NCBI GenBank assembly: GCA_020053185.1
Contig: JAGVNP010000270.1
Location: 1 to 7,432 of the forward strand
DNA: 7,432 nt
Direction: 5' to 3'
From: Deltaproteobacteria bacterium
GTDB lineage: Bacteria > Desulfobacterota > Desulfomonilia > UBA1062
Shown: positions 6,036-7,432 of the stretch, piece by piece
Numbering within the stretch: position 1 is the stretch's first letter
Layout of the letters: each line of letters begins with the position of its first letter
The notes under the pieces: model-generated
What the model saw: the letters and a program-made list of their open reading frames with translations, nothing else
Told to the model about the DNA's origin: nothing
The model's database searches: none
Position numbers and translations under genes: made by a program

Positions 6036-7432
6036 TGCATTCTTTAATTGGTACAACAGCGATCCCCACTCCACGAACGAGGACTACTATCACGAGACGA
6101 TTACCCGGGATCATCTGTCTGGGCTATCCAAATCAGATTTCATCGACTTCTTTTACCAGTTCGCTCACAAAGGTGGGAAAGTGCAAAGCGGCGGTAACCG
6201 GACAAGCGGTCAGTTCCGGCAGACGATTGAGACTCATTACGATCAATTCCGTCAGTTCGTTCTAAATCCATTCGACTCGGATTTCGATGTGGCAAAATGG
6301 CTCGCCGGTATGAAAGCTTTCAAATATTTCGGCATAGGCCTGGCAACCATCTATCTGAACCGGACAGACAAAGAGCGTTTCCCCATCCTCAACGACAAGA
6401 CTGCCGATTCACTGGCACTGCTCGAAGTCTCTCTTCCATCGAATAAGGTGGAACGTTACCAGATCGTCGAGGAAGCTCAAAAACAACTCATCAATTGGTT
6501 CCCTCAGTTCGGAAATTTCTACCGTGCCGATGCGCTGAACCAGTTCCTCATTGGAGAAAAGGGGGGGCAGCCGTGGAAGAAAATGCTGGAGAATGGTGGA
6601 GCCAAAACTCATGATTTGCGTTACTGGATTTTCCAAGGAAATCCGAAAAACTATGATGTGATCGGCGCTTTACGGGACGAGGTATTGAAGACTTGGTCGG
6701 TTAATCAACACAGGAAAGAAATCAAAACTGGTGACAGAGTCATCATTTGGATAACGGGGGAGAAAAGCGGTTGCTATGGACTTGCAACAGTAATGTCTGA
6801 AGTGCAGGTCTCTGAGGAAGATGCCAAGGAGGCTTCTTACTGGATAAAACCGACTGAAAAGGATTCTTCAGAAGGTGTAATAATCCGCATAGATATGAAT
6901 TTGTGGAACGCCCCTGTTCTTAAAGCTGAGATTGATAATCTGCCAGGGTTTTCAGATTTCCCGGCTGGTAGGCAAGGGACAAACCTGAAAATCACTGAAG
7001 CTCATTTCAAAGGCATTCAGGATCTTGTTTTAGGGAGAACACAAATGCGCTATTGGGTTTACGCCCCAGGACCGAACGCCAAGTTTTGGGATGAGTGTTG
7101 GCAAAAGAGTATAATTGTGTACGGAGCAGATAAACTGCAAGATCTGCAGACGTATGAAAGCAAAGATGCCATTGAAAAGGCACTCAAAGAAGCATTGGGA
7201 CTGAAAAGAAGACCAACGAACGATGCTCGTGCTGCATGGGAATTCTCTCGCATTGTTAAACCGGGCGATGTCATCATCGCCAAGAGAGGCAGAAAGCAGT
7301 ATATAGGATATGGCATCGTAACTGGACCTTATGCTTATGATACCAGCCGGGTCACATACCGCAACGTGAGAACCATGAGATGGATCAAGAAAGGGGAATG
7401 GAACGAGACCAAGGGGCCTATCGTTCTGAAAA
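6007..7432 (+). CDS. McrB-type restriction protein N-terminal part: helical domain, EVE domain and second PUA-like domain (3' partial)
   Basis: The frame stays open for 475 codons to the end of the window. Residues 1-200 form an N-terminal domain seen in McrB-like ATPases; FKYFGIGLATIYLNRTDKER followed by FPILNDKTADS (105-135) resembles helix-hairpin-helix modules. Residues about 205-342 are an EVE domain: RYWIFQGNPKNYD (205-217), IKTGDRVIIWITGEKSGCYG (239-258) and a final helix. EVE domains have a PUA-like fold with an aromatic cage that binds modified bases. Residues about 348-470 form a second reader-like block (RYWVYAPGP, IVKPGDVIIAKRGRKQYIGY at 416-435, VRTMRWIKKGEW at 454-465), which commonly precedes the AAA+ GTPase of McrB homologues. 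In McrBC, McrB recognises modified DNA and hydrolyses GTP to translocate, and McrC cuts. The AAA+ domain and McrC are predicted beyond the window and not seen. The McrB identity therefore rests on the reader domains; an EVE protein with another effector is possible. Confidence 0.82.
   Translation, partial: MKKPPQELIDAFFNWYNSDPHSTNEDYYHETITRDHLSGLSKSDFIDFFYQFAHKGGKVQSGGNRTSGQFRQTIETHYDQFRQFVLNPFDSDFDVAKWLAGMKAFKYFGIGLATIYLNRTDKERFPILNDKTADSLALLEVSLPSNKVERYQIVEEAQKQLINWFPQFGNFYRADALNQFLIGEKGGQPWKKMLENGGAKTHDLRYWIFQGNPKNYDVIGALRDEVLKTWSVNQHRKEIKTGDRVIIWITGEKSGCYGLATVMSEVQVSEEDAKEASYWIKPTEKDSSEGVIIRIDMNLWNAPVLKAEIDNLPGFSDFPAGRQGTNLKITEAHFKGIQDLVLGRTQMRYWVYAPGPNAKFWDECWQKSIIVYGADKLQDLQTYESKDAIEKALKEALGLKRRPTNDARAAWEFSRIVKPGDVIIAKRGRKQYIGYGIVTGPYAYDTSRVTYRNVRTMRWIKKGEWNETKGPIVLK

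Noticed and set aside
7059..7316. Minus-strand open frame of 85 codons near the right end
   Set aside because: It is antisense to the second reader domain of the EVE/McrB-like gene, whose frame is open and family-matched throughout.
1..7432. CRISPR arrays, tRNA genes, insertion sequences or retron-type elements
   Set aside because: No spaced direct repeats, tRNA-like cloverleaf, transposase or reverse-transcriptase motifs were found on reading the window.

Overview
The window looks like part of an accessory 'defence island' on a bacterial chromosome. All recognisable genes are on the + strand, ribosome-binding sites are of the AGGAGG type, and base composition is mosaic. One row I counted in the Hsp70 gene (2581-2640) is 34/60 G+C, while one in the orphan gene downstream (5281-5340) is 17/60. 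Nothing fixes the host. A mesophilic Gram-negative, perhaps of the former deltaproteobacteria, is only a guess. There are no rRNA or tRNA genes, CRISPR arrays or transposases.

Left part (1-4350): the 3' part of a radical-SAM gene of the spore-photoproduct-lyase-like group is followed by a tightly coupled pair. The first gene of the pair is a divergent Hsp70 whose C-terminal lid is replaced by TPR-like helices. The second is a compact superfamily 1 (UvrD/Rep-like) helicase starting 3 nt after the Hsp70 stop. Spacing implies one transcript and joint function. I do not recognise this chaperone-helicase pair as a named system, and it is the best candidate here for something undescribed.

Middle (4351-5859): a 125-aa protein with a layout suggestive of a small PD-(D/E)XK nuclease-like fold is followed, after a regulatory-looking gap, by an AT-rich 310-aa orphan. 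The gap holds a perfect 9+9 bp palindrome overlapping the -35 box of a plausible promoter.

Right end (5860-7432): a short intact-start ORF encodes only the N-terminus of a DUF262 (GmrS/DndB-like ParB-fold) protein, ending at the QRP-like motif. It appears to be the stub of a lost modification-dependent restriction gene. Overlapping its end begins a long ORF that runs off the window. It has an N-terminal helical domain, an EVE domain and a second PUA-like reader, as in McrB-type GTPases of type IV restriction. The AAA+ domain and a McrC partner would lie beyond the window.

Taken together, the neighbourhood is dominated by nucleic-acid recognition and remodelling genes. The EVE-McrB gene and the DUF262 stub point to restriction of modified DNA. 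The Hsp70-helicase pair plus the small nuclease-like gene may be a separate system.
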